This document shows positions 37,257 through 44,777 of a stretch of 47,703 bases of DNA, piece after piece. The notes under the pieces are model-generated. The model saw nothing but the letters and a program-made list of their open reading frames with translations, made no database searches and had not been told where the DNA came from. The translations under genes were made by a program, and so were the position numbers. The stretch spans positions 1-47,703 of the forward strand of contig JAAHFN010000054.1 of the NCBI GenBank assembly GCA_010672965.1, in the 5' to 3' direction. Numbering within the stretch: the stretch's first letter is position 1; each line of letters begins with the position of its first letter. The DNA comes from Oscillatoria sp. SIO1A7 (GTDB lineage Bacteria > Cyanobacteriota > Cyanobacteriia > Cyanobacteriales > Laspinemataceae).

Positions 37257-37742
37257 CGACTAGCTCCCTAGTTTCTGCAATTATTAAATAAGGTTATGGA
37301 CTTACGCTTGCTTATCTCCCCAACCCCCCGATGGATTGCTTGGAAAGGGGGGCTTAAAGAGAGATGGGGAAGGGAGGGAAGGGTGAGAGGGGTGGGAAGG
37401 GTGCGAGGGGTGGGAAGGACTGGAAAAAATTATCCCCCCTCTCCGCAAACTTCCCACACTCCCCCAAACTTCCCACACTCCCCACACTTCCCACACTCCC
37501 CAATTCATCGGGGGTTGGAAGGATATAGAGATATGTATTACTGCTGGGTTTCTAGAGGAGCGATGGGAGCATTTCAATTTCGCATCCAACCGCCTCGCCC
37601 CTTGGGCTTAGCCGCTCCTAGACGGAGCCTGGCGCGGCTACACAAACGTTGGCGAAGCCTTCCCGAAGGGTAGCCCTTAAGGGCTACCAATTGCAAAAGT
37701 GAAATGCTCCGGGAGCGATCGCTCCTTGAGGCTCTAGCTCTG
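37257..37742. other. gene-free interval with repeat arrays
   Basis: A family B end (GGACTTACGC, about 37298), GGGAAGGGTGxGAGGGGT repeats (37370-37415) and complementary CTTCCCACACTCCCC repeats (37448-37502), forming a potential long hairpin between the TIR-WD40 and patatin genes. Further right are GCGAAGCCTTCCCGAAGGG and GTAGCCCTTAAGGGCTAC (37672-37689), a near-perfect palindrome. No gene. Confidence 0.6.
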
Positions 37743-38870
37743 TTACTGTAAAAACTTAGCAAAATGCTCGGGGTTTACTTGTTTGGCGATCGCTTTTCCT
37801 ATGCGCTCTAGCTTGTCTATGTGTTGCACCGAATCCATTTCCTGAACCTGCTTCGGGTCGATATCGTCCAATCCATCTAGCAAGTCCAAGCCCCTGCGAG
37901 TCAGCTCGGCATTGTAGCGCATATAGGTGAAGAGCTTTGGTTCTACAGGTCCCTTCGCACCCACCATATCGCCTATCTCTCCGTCAACAATATCGCCGCT
38001 CAAACACTTGCCGAAACTACGACAGAGAAGGTCTTGTTGTTCTTGGGCAGCCAGCATCAGCGCGCTCGGAACATTCTTCGCATTGTATAATAGGCGCATT
38101 TTAGAGACGTCAAGTTCTGGATTTATCTCAGGGGTTAGGCCAGTCCCGACCGACACCAAAAGCATATTATCCTCCCCTGTAGGCCACATCAGTTTGTAGG
38201 GTTCTAGGGTGGCCATCAGGAAGAGTTGGAAAGCCGGGTTATTAAAGGAAGTCACGCCCCCATCTACAAATATAAACTCCCTGTCACCTAACTTAACTTT
38301 CTCCGGTGGAAAGAAGGTCGGAGCAGCAGTGCTGGCTCGGACTAGCTGCCAAAGAGGAAGTTTTAAATTGGAGTCCGAGTTGCTTAGGTCATTGTATTTA
38401 GCCTTAGGGTTATTGGAGAGAGGCCAAGGGGAGTCGGTGGTAGCATTGCGCATTACTAGCATCAGCAGGGTTTTCAGCTTCTCGCTCCCGAAGGTAGTAT
38501 CTTCTCCAAATACCTCCTTGAGTTTTTTGGCAAGGTTTTCATCTCCGTATTTATAGCTCATCTTTTTTTTGATATTGAGAATGAAAACCTTGTCAAACAT
38601 TTGCTGGCCACTGTCATTGTAAAATTTCTTAAGCTCCGCTACGGACATACCGTAGGAAAGAGCAGTGGCAATGATTGCTCCCGTACTCGTACCGGCAATG
38701 TAATCAAAGTATTTGCCTAAGACAAGGCTGTCGTCGCCCAAGGACTCTCGTAAGGTAGCCTCAATTTTCTCTAATACCTCAAGAGTAATTACTCCACGGA
38801 TGCCGCCACCATCAAGAGCGAGAAGTTTATACGGCCCAGTTTTTTTATCGGCCTTTTCATAAATAGACAT
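37743..38870 (-). CDS. patatin-like phospholipase
   Basis: 375 residues. The patatin catalytic machinery is complete: oxyanion-hole glycines in LLALDGGGIRGVITLEVL (about 17-34), nucleophile Ser in IAGTSTGAIIA (GXSXG, about 60-70), and catalytic Asp in FIFVDGGVTSFNNPA (about 200). It resembles bacterial patatins such as CapV, which attack phospholipids and are used as abortive-infection effectors. No membrane helix or signal peptide. Its ATG lies 34 bases downstream of the SLOG gene stop, so the pair forms an operon. Regulation by the SLOG protein is inferred from pairing only. GGGAG upstream supports the start at 38870. Confidence 0.9.
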   Translation of the reverse strand: MSIYEKADKKTGPYKLLALDGGGIRGVITLEVLEKIEATLRESLGDDSLVLGKYFDYIAGTSTGAIIATALSYGMSVAELKKFYNDSGQQMFDKVFILNIKKKMSYKYGDENLAKKLKEVFGEDTTFGSEKLKTLLMLVMRNATTDSPWPLSNNPKAKYNDLSNSDSNLKLPLWQLVRASTAAPTFFPPEKVKLGDREFIFVDGGVTSFNNPAFQLFLMATLEPYKLMWPTGEDNMLLVSVGTGLTPEINPELDVSKMRLLYNAKNVPSALMLAAQEQQDLLCRSFGKCLSGDIVDGEIGDMVGAKGPVEPKLFTYMRYNAELTRRGLDLLDGLDDIDPKQVQEMDSVQHIDKLERIGKAIAKQVNPEHFAKFLQ

Positions 38871-38904
38871 TGCCCAATTCTCCCTGTGCTAGATAAATTA
38901 CTTG

Positions 38905-39654
38905 TTAGCATTTACGAGGCTCTCCCTCGAAGATTTCTTTAATCTCTCGACTCAGGCGATCGAAACTCTCATTCATGTCAATTGCTTGCACCAGGCCGGA
39001 AGCAACTAGCTCTTGCACTATGTCTTCGGCTGCCTCCCCACGCAAGGCGGCTGCTATCCGATCGGCTAATCGCCCGCTGCCAGCAATCGCGATAACTCGC
39101 CGATTAGCTTTTAGGCTTTCTGCCACATCCTTTTTGGAAATCTCGCCGCCGTTGACTAGGACTGCCAGGGATGGCGCTCCGCTTGCCAGTACAGTGGCGA
39201 CGCGAGCAATCCAAGGGGATTCGTCCCCCCAGTTAGAGCCGGGAATTAGTACGAAGTGACTGTGGTTGGGCTCAAGACCCGTGTCTTCTGAAGTTGGGAA
39301 GCGATCGCCAAGAGGCACCTTGCCAACTGGAGTTACGCCAATTAAGGGAAATGTCCCTCCTATCTGGGCGCGAGCTTGACCGATCGTCTGCATTACGCCA
39401 GCATCGGTTCCGCCATCTACCACAAATGCACCTAGTTCTTCAACTAGGGGAGCCAGCACTTTTACAAATAGCGATCGCACCCGGTTTAGGTCGGCCTCGC
39501 TCATCTTGCTAGCACCACCCACGACAACTAGGGTAGGACGCGGACTCTGGAGTTCCAGTTCGCCCATAGCAGCGGACAACTCCTCTGGGGAATGAACTTT
39601 AATGGCAGTTGCCGTTAGTCCATTTGAGACAGCTATCTTAAACGGTTTTTCCAT
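38905..39654 (-). CDS. prokaryotic TRPM-type SLOG (LSDAT) protein
   Basis: 249 residues matching the SLOG-in-TRPM, prokaryote family: TLVVVGGASKMSEADLNRVR (about 41-60), then AFVVDGGTDAGVMQTIGQAR (about 78-97), PLIGVTPVGKV, LEPNHSHFVLIPGSNWGDES (about 128-147) and LAVLVNGGEISKKDV. The Rossmann-like SLOG fold binds nucleotide-derived ligands; eukaryotic TRPM2 relatives bind ADP-ribose, and Thoeris ThsA carries a SLOG sensor for a TIR product. First gene of the operon with the patatin gene. ATG at 39654. No extra effector domain is fused, so the neighbouring patatin is the likely partner (inference). Confidence 0.85.
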   Translation of the reverse strand: MEKPFKIAVSNGLTATAIKVHSPEELSAAMGELELQSPRPTLVVVGGASKMSEADLNRVRSLFVKVLAPLVEELGAFVVDGGTDAGVMQTIGQARAQIGGTFPLIGVTPVGKVPLGDRFPTSEDTGLEPNHSHFVLIPGSNWGDESPWIARVATVLASGAPSLAVLVNGGEISKKDVAESLKANRRVIAIAGSGRLADRIAAALRGEAAEDIVQELVASGLVQAIDMNESFDRLSREIKEIFEGEPRKC

Positions 39655-39719
39655 GTACGATCTCAGACTTTGAGCATTGCTCTATTATGGGCTTTTCGCC
39701 TCCTTTGTTTTAGTTGGCT

Positions 39720-39749
39720 CGTCGCAGATGGAGAGAGAAAGCTGCGACG
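39720..39749. promoter_or_regulatory. hairpin in the leader region of the SLOG-patatin operon
   Basis: CGTCGCAG (39720-39727) pairs with CTGCGACG (39742-39749) around a 14-base purine-rich loop, 66 bases upstream of the SLOG start. A run of nine A (T on the operon's strand) lies just beyond, near 39757-39766. It could be a leader structure or a terminator of upstream transcription; unproven. Confidence 0.35.
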
Positions 39750-39990
39750 GGCCTATAAAAAAAAATTCGATTGATTGTAGCTTTTCAAGCTTATGGCCTA
39801 CTATAACACCTCTAGCTATCTCTGTCAAGACCTTATTAAAATTGAGCTAAGTAAGGTAAGGAAGAGAGGAGGAGGCAAGGGGGAAATTTCCTGCTGTCTG
39901 CTCCCCTGTTCCCTACTCCCTGCCCTGCTTCTTCCGATGCCCGATGCTTGTCGGCCCAATGCTTGTCGGCCCAATTCTTTCTAGGCAGGC

Positions 39991-40276
39991 TATAGCGTTT
40001 CTCAAATAAGGAACTTGCAAGTTAATAATGTACCGGCTATGCCCCGGAGGGCAGGCTTTCGCCTACGACTCCGCGAGCGCCCGAACGGTTACGGTCAAGA
40101 AGCGCTTGGGAACTGGTACTTTATTTCTGCGCAAGTCCCTAAGTGTAATAAACGATCGGATTCTAGAAATGTAGGGGCGACAGCATCCCTTCTACAATCT
40201 CGCGCGCTCCTAACGGCAACCCTCATATTGGGATGCTTCGCCCCAGGCACCTTATATCAATTTGAGAACCGCTATA
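39991..40276 (+). mobile_element. family A element interrupted by a second insertion
   Basis: Ends TATAGCGTTTCTCAAAT and TTTGAGAACCGCTATA. The usual TAAGTGTAATAAACG near the left end is split: TAAG at 40007-40010, foreign DNA to 40139, then TAAG again at 40140-40143 continuing TGTAATAAACG. Without the insert the element would be about 153 bp, the normal length. Confidence 0.8.
40011..40139. mobile_element. 129-bp element nested inside family A
   Basis: Starts GAACTTGCAAG and ends GCGCAAGTCCC; the ends are imperfect inverse complements (GGGACTTGCGC / GAACTTGCAAG). Flanked by TAAG duplicates, read as a 3-4 bp target-site duplication. The interior carries GCCCCGGAGGGCAGGCTTTCG, a core also found at about 32097, 32970 and 45437. 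Ends resemble family B. Confidence 0.7.
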
Positions 40277-40290
40277 TTAGCATCTACTTA

Positions 40291-40441
40291 TATTGCGGTT
40301 CTCAAATTGATGTGAGGTTATCTCGGGCGAAGCATCCCAATACGGCGGTTTCGTTCGGGGCGCCGAGACTGTCTTGGGGATGCTATCGCCCCTACGCCCC
40401 CTGGCGCGATCGTTTATTACACTTATTGGAGAAAGGCTATA
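40291..40441 (-). mobile_element. miniature inverted-repeat element, family A, reverse copy
   Basis: Begins TATTGCGGTTCTCAAATTG and ends GGAGAAAGGCTATA, the family A ends reversed, with GGGGATGCTATCGCCCC inside. It lies 14 bases from the interrupted copy in opposite orientation, so the pair forms a long imperfect inverted repeat. Confidence 0.75.
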
Positions 40442-40708
40442 TAGGTCTGCTGGTTATTGGCGGCTGTTCTTGGCTAAAAACTGAAACTGGCGCGAAAATC
40501 AATCCCCCCAGGATCTGTGTGGGCTCTACCCCAACTCAAGACAGATTTAGTCAAGCCTAGGGTACTTTATATTATATATTTGTTGTAGGACGCGCAGGGG
40601 CATGGGGCAGGAACGGGGAACCCCTACAAATCGAGCTTTTGCGTAAGTCCTATTTAATCTAAAACTCTCAAGCGATCGAACTCCGGGGCGCTCGAACTCA
40701 AAACTTTT

Positions 40709-40799
40709 CCCAATGCCCAATGCCCAATGCCCAATGCCCAATGCCCAATGCCCAATGCCCAATGCCCAATGCCCTATTCCCTATTCCCTATTCCCTATT
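40709..40799. repeat. CCCAATG and CCCTATT heptamer arrays (STRR)
   Basis: About nine CCCAATG copies run into four TTCCCTA copies. The second array contains the stop codon and last codons of the DUF255 gene (40788-40799), so the array edge encodes the protein's terminal residues. Confidence 0.85.
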
Positions 40800-42863
40800 T
40801 TGAATTTGCTTTGCCTGTTCCAAGAGCTGCTCTATGCTAGTGGCGGGACGCTTGCAAATCAGACCCTCGCAGACTAAGCCTACAGAATTCTCTGGGAGTT
40901 CGGGGGCAATTTCATAAACAGCAGTCGGCAGAAAGATTTCGCCCAAAGAAGCGAGAACCTCCGGAGTAGTTCGGATTAAGGTATTGTGGCGGAACCAGTC
41001 AAAGGCAACAAAAAGCGAAGGACAAGCAACGGGGGAGCGCTCCATGACGCTGCTAAAAGTTTGCAACCCAAGTTCGGCGCGATCGAGAAATTCTAGATTG
41101 TGCGTTAGTAAGGCGAGGCGCACTAGATTGGCGATCGCCACGCCATTGGCAGCAGGGGTGGCATTATCGACATAGCTCCGCTCCCGTAGAATCAAGTCAT
41201 GGCTGCGATCGCCTGCCGTATTAAAATAGCCCCCCGTCTCCACGCTCCAGAGAAACTCATCAAACTCTTCCTGTACTTTAACTGCTTCGGCGAGCCATTT
41301 TTTCCCGCTCATTCCGTCAGCCTTTCCGCCCAACAACAAACTGGCTTGGTGCAAATCCAGAAGTGCTTTCACGAACAGAGCGTAATCTTCTGATTGTGCT
41401 GCTACCGCTGGAGAGCCATCATAGTTGACCCGCTGCAAGCGCCCCTCAACCCACTGATTCTCCAAAATAAAATTAGCTGCCCTAACCGCTAGTTCCAGAT
41501 AGTCCAGCTTGCCAAACACCGCAGCAGCCTTCGCCAAGCCGGAAATCATCAAGCTATTCCAAGCGGCTATCATCTTCGTATCCGTCACCGGGGGAATCCG
41601 ACCCGGCCATTGGTTGTCTTTCGCCTCCTGATTGTTGCGAGCCGGAGCGAAAGTTGCCACCTTCCCTGGCGAACCTCCATAGCGAATCTCGAACAGTTTA
41701 GCTAATGCCACTTCTATTGATTCCGACAGTTGTCCTAGGTGGCGGCGCTGCAAAACATTTAACCCTTCAAAATTGCCTTGGGGCGTAACTGTAAATTGCT
41801 CTTTTAGTTCTTCTAGCTCCTCCGTAGAGAGCAGTTCTTCTAATTCGCTATAACTCCAGACATAAAAATATCCTTCCTCCGGTTCGCGATCGCTTGGAGT
41901 AGCAAAGCTATCGGCATCTTGGGCAGCGTAGAAATAGCCTTGGGGCGCGGTCATTTCTCGCTCTAGCCATTGTACGGTCAGGGCAATTGCTCTTTCAAAA
42001 GCAGGCTCTTGGAAACCCGCACTCCACAAATCTGCCAAATACTCGACAATCTGGCCATTGTCGTAAAGCATTTTCTCGAAGTGAGGCACAGTCCAGGTCG
42101 GATCTACGGTGTAGCGATGAAAGCCCCCTGCTACATGGTCGAAGATTCCTCCCAAAGCAAGACTGTAGCCCCGTCCGGCGCTTATTTGCTTGGCATCGTC
42201 TTTGGAGTCAAAATTAAAGCGGCTTCCCTGGAGTACCAGTTGGGCATAGGGAATCATCGGAAAACTCTGAGAAGGAATGCGATCGGCGATCGCTCCCGTA
42301 TTGGTTTCTATCCCTTGAAACAGCAAGTCTTTTGCCATTTCTTGAGGCGCTGATAAAATCGTCGAAAGCTGCAGGTGTTGCATAATTTCTTGTTTAACAT
42401 CCTGCAGTTTGCTCTTTTCTAGATCGTAATAGCGGCGAATTGCTTCTAGCACTTGCAAAAATCCAGGACGGCCGTAGCGAGGTTGCACTGGAAAATATGT
42501 CCCGCCATAAAAAGGAACGAGGTCGTCGGGAGCCAGAAACATATTAAGGGGCCAGCCGCCTTGACCGCTAGTCAATTGCAGCGCTTGCATATATATACTG
42601 TCCAAGTCCGGCCGTTCTTCCCGATCTACTTTAATGGGCAGAAAATTGGCATTCATATATTCTGCAATACTCGCGTCGGAAAAGGCTTCCCCTTCCATCA
42701 CCGTACACCAGTGGCAGCTAGAATAGCCGACTGACAGAAAAATAGGTTTGTTTTCTTTGCGGGCAGTTTCTATAGCTTCGTCGCACCAGGGCCACCAGTC
42801 GATGGGATTTTCGGCGTGTTTGCGGAGATATAAGCTTTGGGCTGAAGCAAGGCGATTGGTCAT
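40788..42863 (-). CDS. thioredoxin-domain protein, DUF255 (YyaL/SPATA20-like)
   Basis: 691 residues. The N-terminal thioredoxin-like domain (about 1-165) starts RLASAQSLYLRKHAENPIDW and carries the CxxC site in SVGYSSCHWCTVMEGEAFSD (about 46-62), then VDREERPDLDSIYM and GQGGWPLNMFL. The rest (about 200-690) is an (alpha/alpha)6-type toroid similar to glucosaminidase/GlcNAc epimerase folds: GGIFDHVAGGFHRYTVD, HFEKMLYDNGQ, QDADSF and TDTKMIAAWNSLMI. Complete length for the family. Members are widespread; enzymatic function is unsettled. ATG at 42863, no neighbour in an operon. The last residues (QNRE) lie in an STRR. Confidence 0.92.
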   Translation of the reverse strand: MTNRLASAQSLYLRKHAENPIDWWPWCDEAIETARKENKPIFLSVGYSSCHWCTVMEGEAFSDASIAEYMNANFLPIKVDREERPDLDSIYMQALQLTSGQGGWPLNMFLAPDDLVPFYGGTYFPVQPRYGRPGFLQVLEAIRRYYDLEKSKLQDVKQEIMQHLQLSTILSAPQEMAKDLLFQGIETNTGAIADRIPSQSFPMIPYAQLVLQGSRFNFDSKDDAKQISAGRGYSLALGGIFDHVAGGFHRYTVDPTWTVPHFEKMLYDNGQIVEYLADLWSAGFQEPAFERAIALTVQWLEREMTAPQGYFYAAQDADSFATPSDREPEEGYFYVWSYSELEELLSTEELEELKEQFTVTPQGNFEGLNVLQRRHLGQLSESIEVALAKLFEIRYGGSPGKVATFAPARNNQEAKDNQWPGRIPPVTDTKMIAAWNSLMISGLAKAAAVFGKLDYLELAVRAANFILENQWVEGRLQRVNYDGSPAVAAQSEDYALFVKALLDLHQASLLLGGKADGMSGKKWLAEAVKVQEEFDEFLWSVETGGYFNTAGDRSHDLILRERSYVDNATPAANGVAIANLVRLALLTHNLEFLDRAELGLQTFSSVMERSPVACPSLFVAFDWFRHNTLIRTTPEVLASLGEIFLPTAVYEIAPELPENSVGLVCEGLICKRPATSIEQLLEQAKQIQNRE

Positions 42864-42895
42864 AGCTAGCTAGTATATTGTATTTTACATTTTTA

Positions 42896-42978
42896 GGACT
42901 TACGCATAGAGCCTATTCGTAGGGGTAGCACCGCTCGCCAAACCCTAAATATTTCGATCGAATAGTTTGCGTAAGTCC
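42896..42978. mobile_element. family B element, copy 2
   Basis: Perfect 10-bp ends GGACTTACGC / GCGTAAGTCC, 83 bp in total. An internal CTATTCG / CGAATAG pair lengthens the potential stem. Lies in the 320-bp gap between DUF255 and GNAT genes. No target duplication is obvious. Confidence 0.65.
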
Positions 42979-43090
42979 TCGTTTTTCAAGTAATGGCTTT
43001 CGGCTTCAGTCAGTTGGCAGTCTTCTCCTTTAAAATTCTTTGAGCTGGCAGCTCCGGCACCCCTGACAAAATTAGCCTTCTATACTCACA

Positions 43091-43180
43091 GGACTTACGC
43101 TCGTGTCGCTATTTGTAGGGTGCCGCACCGCGCACCGGAAACTACATATAGCTTTAGAAGCGACAGATAAGCCTAAGTCC
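43091..43180. mobile_element. family B element, copy 3
   Basis: Ends GGACTTACGC / GCCTAAGTCC (one mismatch), 90 bp. Inner TGTCGCT..TGTAG pairs with CTACA..AGCGACA. It ends four bases before the GNAT stop codon and could serve as the 3' structure of that transcript. Confidence 0.6.
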
Positions 43181-43184
43181 AGAC

Positions 43185-43712
43185 TCAGTTGGGATACCAG
43201 AACATGCCCTTAATGCCTTCTGGATCTGGCATGAACCCTAACAATCGATAGAAATCCACCACTTGAGGGTCGGCAAAGAGGGTGATATTGCTGATATCGT
43301 CTTTGCGCAGCTTCTTGATAGTGTAGTTCATTAGGGCCTTACCTAGACCTTTCCCTTGGTAATCGGGGTGAACCACTACATCCCAGATGGTGGCATTAAA
43401 TGCGTGGTCGGAGGTGGCGCGAGAAAAACCAATCAGCCGCCGTCGCTTGCCTCGCACTGCCCAGACGGAAACGACTAGAAAGCTGTGCTGAATTGCTTTT
43501 CGGACTTTGCGCAGGGGACGGCGAGACCAACCCACAGCATCGCAGAGTTCTTCCAGGTCGTAGAGGTCTATCTCCCTATCGGTGGTGAAATAAATGCGGA
43601 AGTTACCGCCGACTTTTTCCTTTGCACCATCAAAGGTATATGCCTCCGTTGAAGCTTTATTGGGTTCAGAAGAAGTCTCAGAACCGCCAAACAAGTTTTT
43701 CCAAAAACCCAT
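43185..43712 (-). CDS. GNAT acetyltransferase of the Ycf52/NSI (SNAT) type
   Basis: 175 residues. After a short variable leader (GFWKNLFGG) the GNAT fold spans about 40-175. Acetyl-CoA binding is at [17 protein letters not shown] (Q/RxxGxG/A type). The C-terminal stretch [19 protein letters not shown] and [13 protein letters not shown] is nearly identical in pattern to plastid NSI/SNAT proteins and red-algal Ycf52, a cyanobacterium-derived lineage. Those plant enzymes acetylate plastid proteins and serotonin. Bacterial substrates are unknown. The frame opens at a TTG (43724), but the ATG at 43712 ([10 protein letters not shown]) fits best. Confidence 0.9.
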   Translation of the reverse strand: MGFWKNLFGGSETSSEPNKASTEAYTFDGAKEKVGGNFRIYFTTDREIDLYDLEELCDAVGWSRRPLRKVRKAIQHSFLVVSVWAVRGKRRRLIGFSRATSDHAFNATIWDVVVHPDYQGKGLGKALMNYTIKKLRKDDISNITLFADPQVVDFYRLLGFMPDPEGIKGMFWYPN

Positions 43713-44096
43713 TACCATTCCCAAGTGCTAGGTATTTTGCATATTGGTGTAATGCAATCTGCAATACAGTATAAAGCAAAAACAAATGTCCTGGAATCCA
43801 ATCGAGGGCATTTCGGTCTTACTATACCCCCATCTGCGGTCTGTTGCACTATAAAAGACAGGGGCTTGGGTGGGGAGACCGGGGGGGCCTTGGGAGAGAT
43901 GGGGAGGTGTGGGAACTGTGGGAACTGTGGGAGACTAACTCGATCGCTAGCTAGATATAGCTTATGTAGCCGCACTAGACACTATATATAGATAGATAGA
44001 TAGGACAGTCAATTCTGTAATTTAAAAGACACAAACCGTAGCATAGACTCGTCAAAAAGGATTTAGGTATTGAACCGGACTCGATCGCGACTTATT

Positions 44097-44237
44097 GCAC
44101 TACGAAGACGGTTTAGGACAAGGGGCATTTGTAGAGGGCTCATGGCATATGCCCAAGGCGAGAGCAGGCTCCGCCTTTCATGTCGCGACAGCGCGAAACG
44201 CCCCTACAGCTCCTGTCCTAATCTGAATCTGTAGTGC
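44097..44237. mobile_element. miniature inverted-repeat element, family D
   Basis: About 141 bp. Outer GCACTAC / GTAGTGC and inner TTAGGACA / TGTCCTAA are both perfect inverted pairs. The interior contains GGCGAGAGCAGGCTCCGCC and CGAAACGCCCCTACAG. Half-copies occur at 17879-17903 and near 32836. Ends exactly where the family C element begins. Confidence 0.6.
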
Positions 44238-44338
44238 TATAGCGCTACGCGCAAGTCAAAAGTCTCAAGGTAATAAGTAGTCTCTGACTAAGGAACGAGC
44301 GTTTATAAATGTCAAGCGCTTATTTGCTTAGTGCTATA
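44238..44338 (+). mobile_element. miniature inverted-repeat element, family C, copy 2
   Basis: Ends TATAGCGCTACGCGCAAG and TTTGCTTAGTGCTATA, with AAGTCAAAAGTC and GACTAAGGAACGAGC inside, as at 11186-11288. About 101 bp, best-preserved copy. Confidence 0.7.
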
Positions 44339-44366
44339 TATTTCCCAAGCCTCTTAATGCCCGATG

Positions 44367-44702
44367 CCCGATGCCCTTGCTAAGCGGTCAGCTCTCAGCT
44401 CTCAGCTCTCAGCTAGAGCTAGAAGCTGAAAGCTGATAGCTGTTGGGCGAAGCCGTTCCCGAAGGGTGAGCTTTTTTGCCCGATGCCCTTGCTAAGCGGT
44501 CAGCTCTCAGCTCTCAGCTCTCAGCTAGAGCTAGAAGCTGAAAGCTGATAGCTGTTGGGCGAAGCCGTTCCCGAAGGGTGAGCTTTTTTGCCCGATGCCC
44601 TTGCTAAGCGGTCAGCTCTCAGCTCTCAGCTCTCAGCTAGAGCTAGAAGCTGAAAGCTGATAGCTGTTGGGCGAAGCCGTTCCCGAAGGGTGAGCTTTTT
44701 TG
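44367..44702. repeat. 112-bp unit in three perfect tandem copies
   Basis: Units at 44367-44478, 44479-44590 and 44591-44702. Each runs from CCCGATGCCCTTGC through AAGCGGTCAGCTCTC, CAGCTAGAGCTAGAAGCTG and GGGCGAAGCCGTTCCCGAAG to GAGCTTTTTTG. The copies appear identical, so the expansion is recent. The inner AGCTCTCAGCT / AGCTGAAAGCT arms can fold, with TTTTTT near each end, giving three serial terminator-like hairpins. Confidence 0.9.
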
Positions 44703-44777
44703 CCCAATGCCCAATGCCCGATGGGTATGTAACTCAATTGCAGGCGATCGCCAAAAAAATTAGCAAAGGAAACCACA

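Larger units (their letters stand above)
39655..40787. other. 1.1-kb gene-free repeat cluster
   Basis: Holds the leader hairpin, CGATGCTTGTCGGCC repeats (39937-39970), two family A elements in opposite orientation (one with a nested insertion), a GGACGCGCAGG...GCGTAAGTCC element (40590-40650, family B-like) and the CCCAATG array. Open frames at 39793 and 40015 cross these elements and are not genes. Confidence 0.75.
43713..44777. other. 1.1-kb gene-free repeat cluster
   Basis: Contains GGGAGACTGGG-type repeats (43880-43930), a GATA microsatellite (43988-44004), elements of families D and C directly abutting (44097-44338) and the 112-bp triplication. No convincing gene; the secreted-protein gene follows. 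Confidence 0.7.

Noticed and set aside
40015-40560. 181-codon plus-strand open frame
   Set aside because: It crosses the nested insertion and two family A elements, and its sequence has no protein-family character.
44367-44702. Possible CRISPR or CRISPR-like array
   Set aside because: Units are fully identical 112-bp copies with no repeat-spacer pattern.
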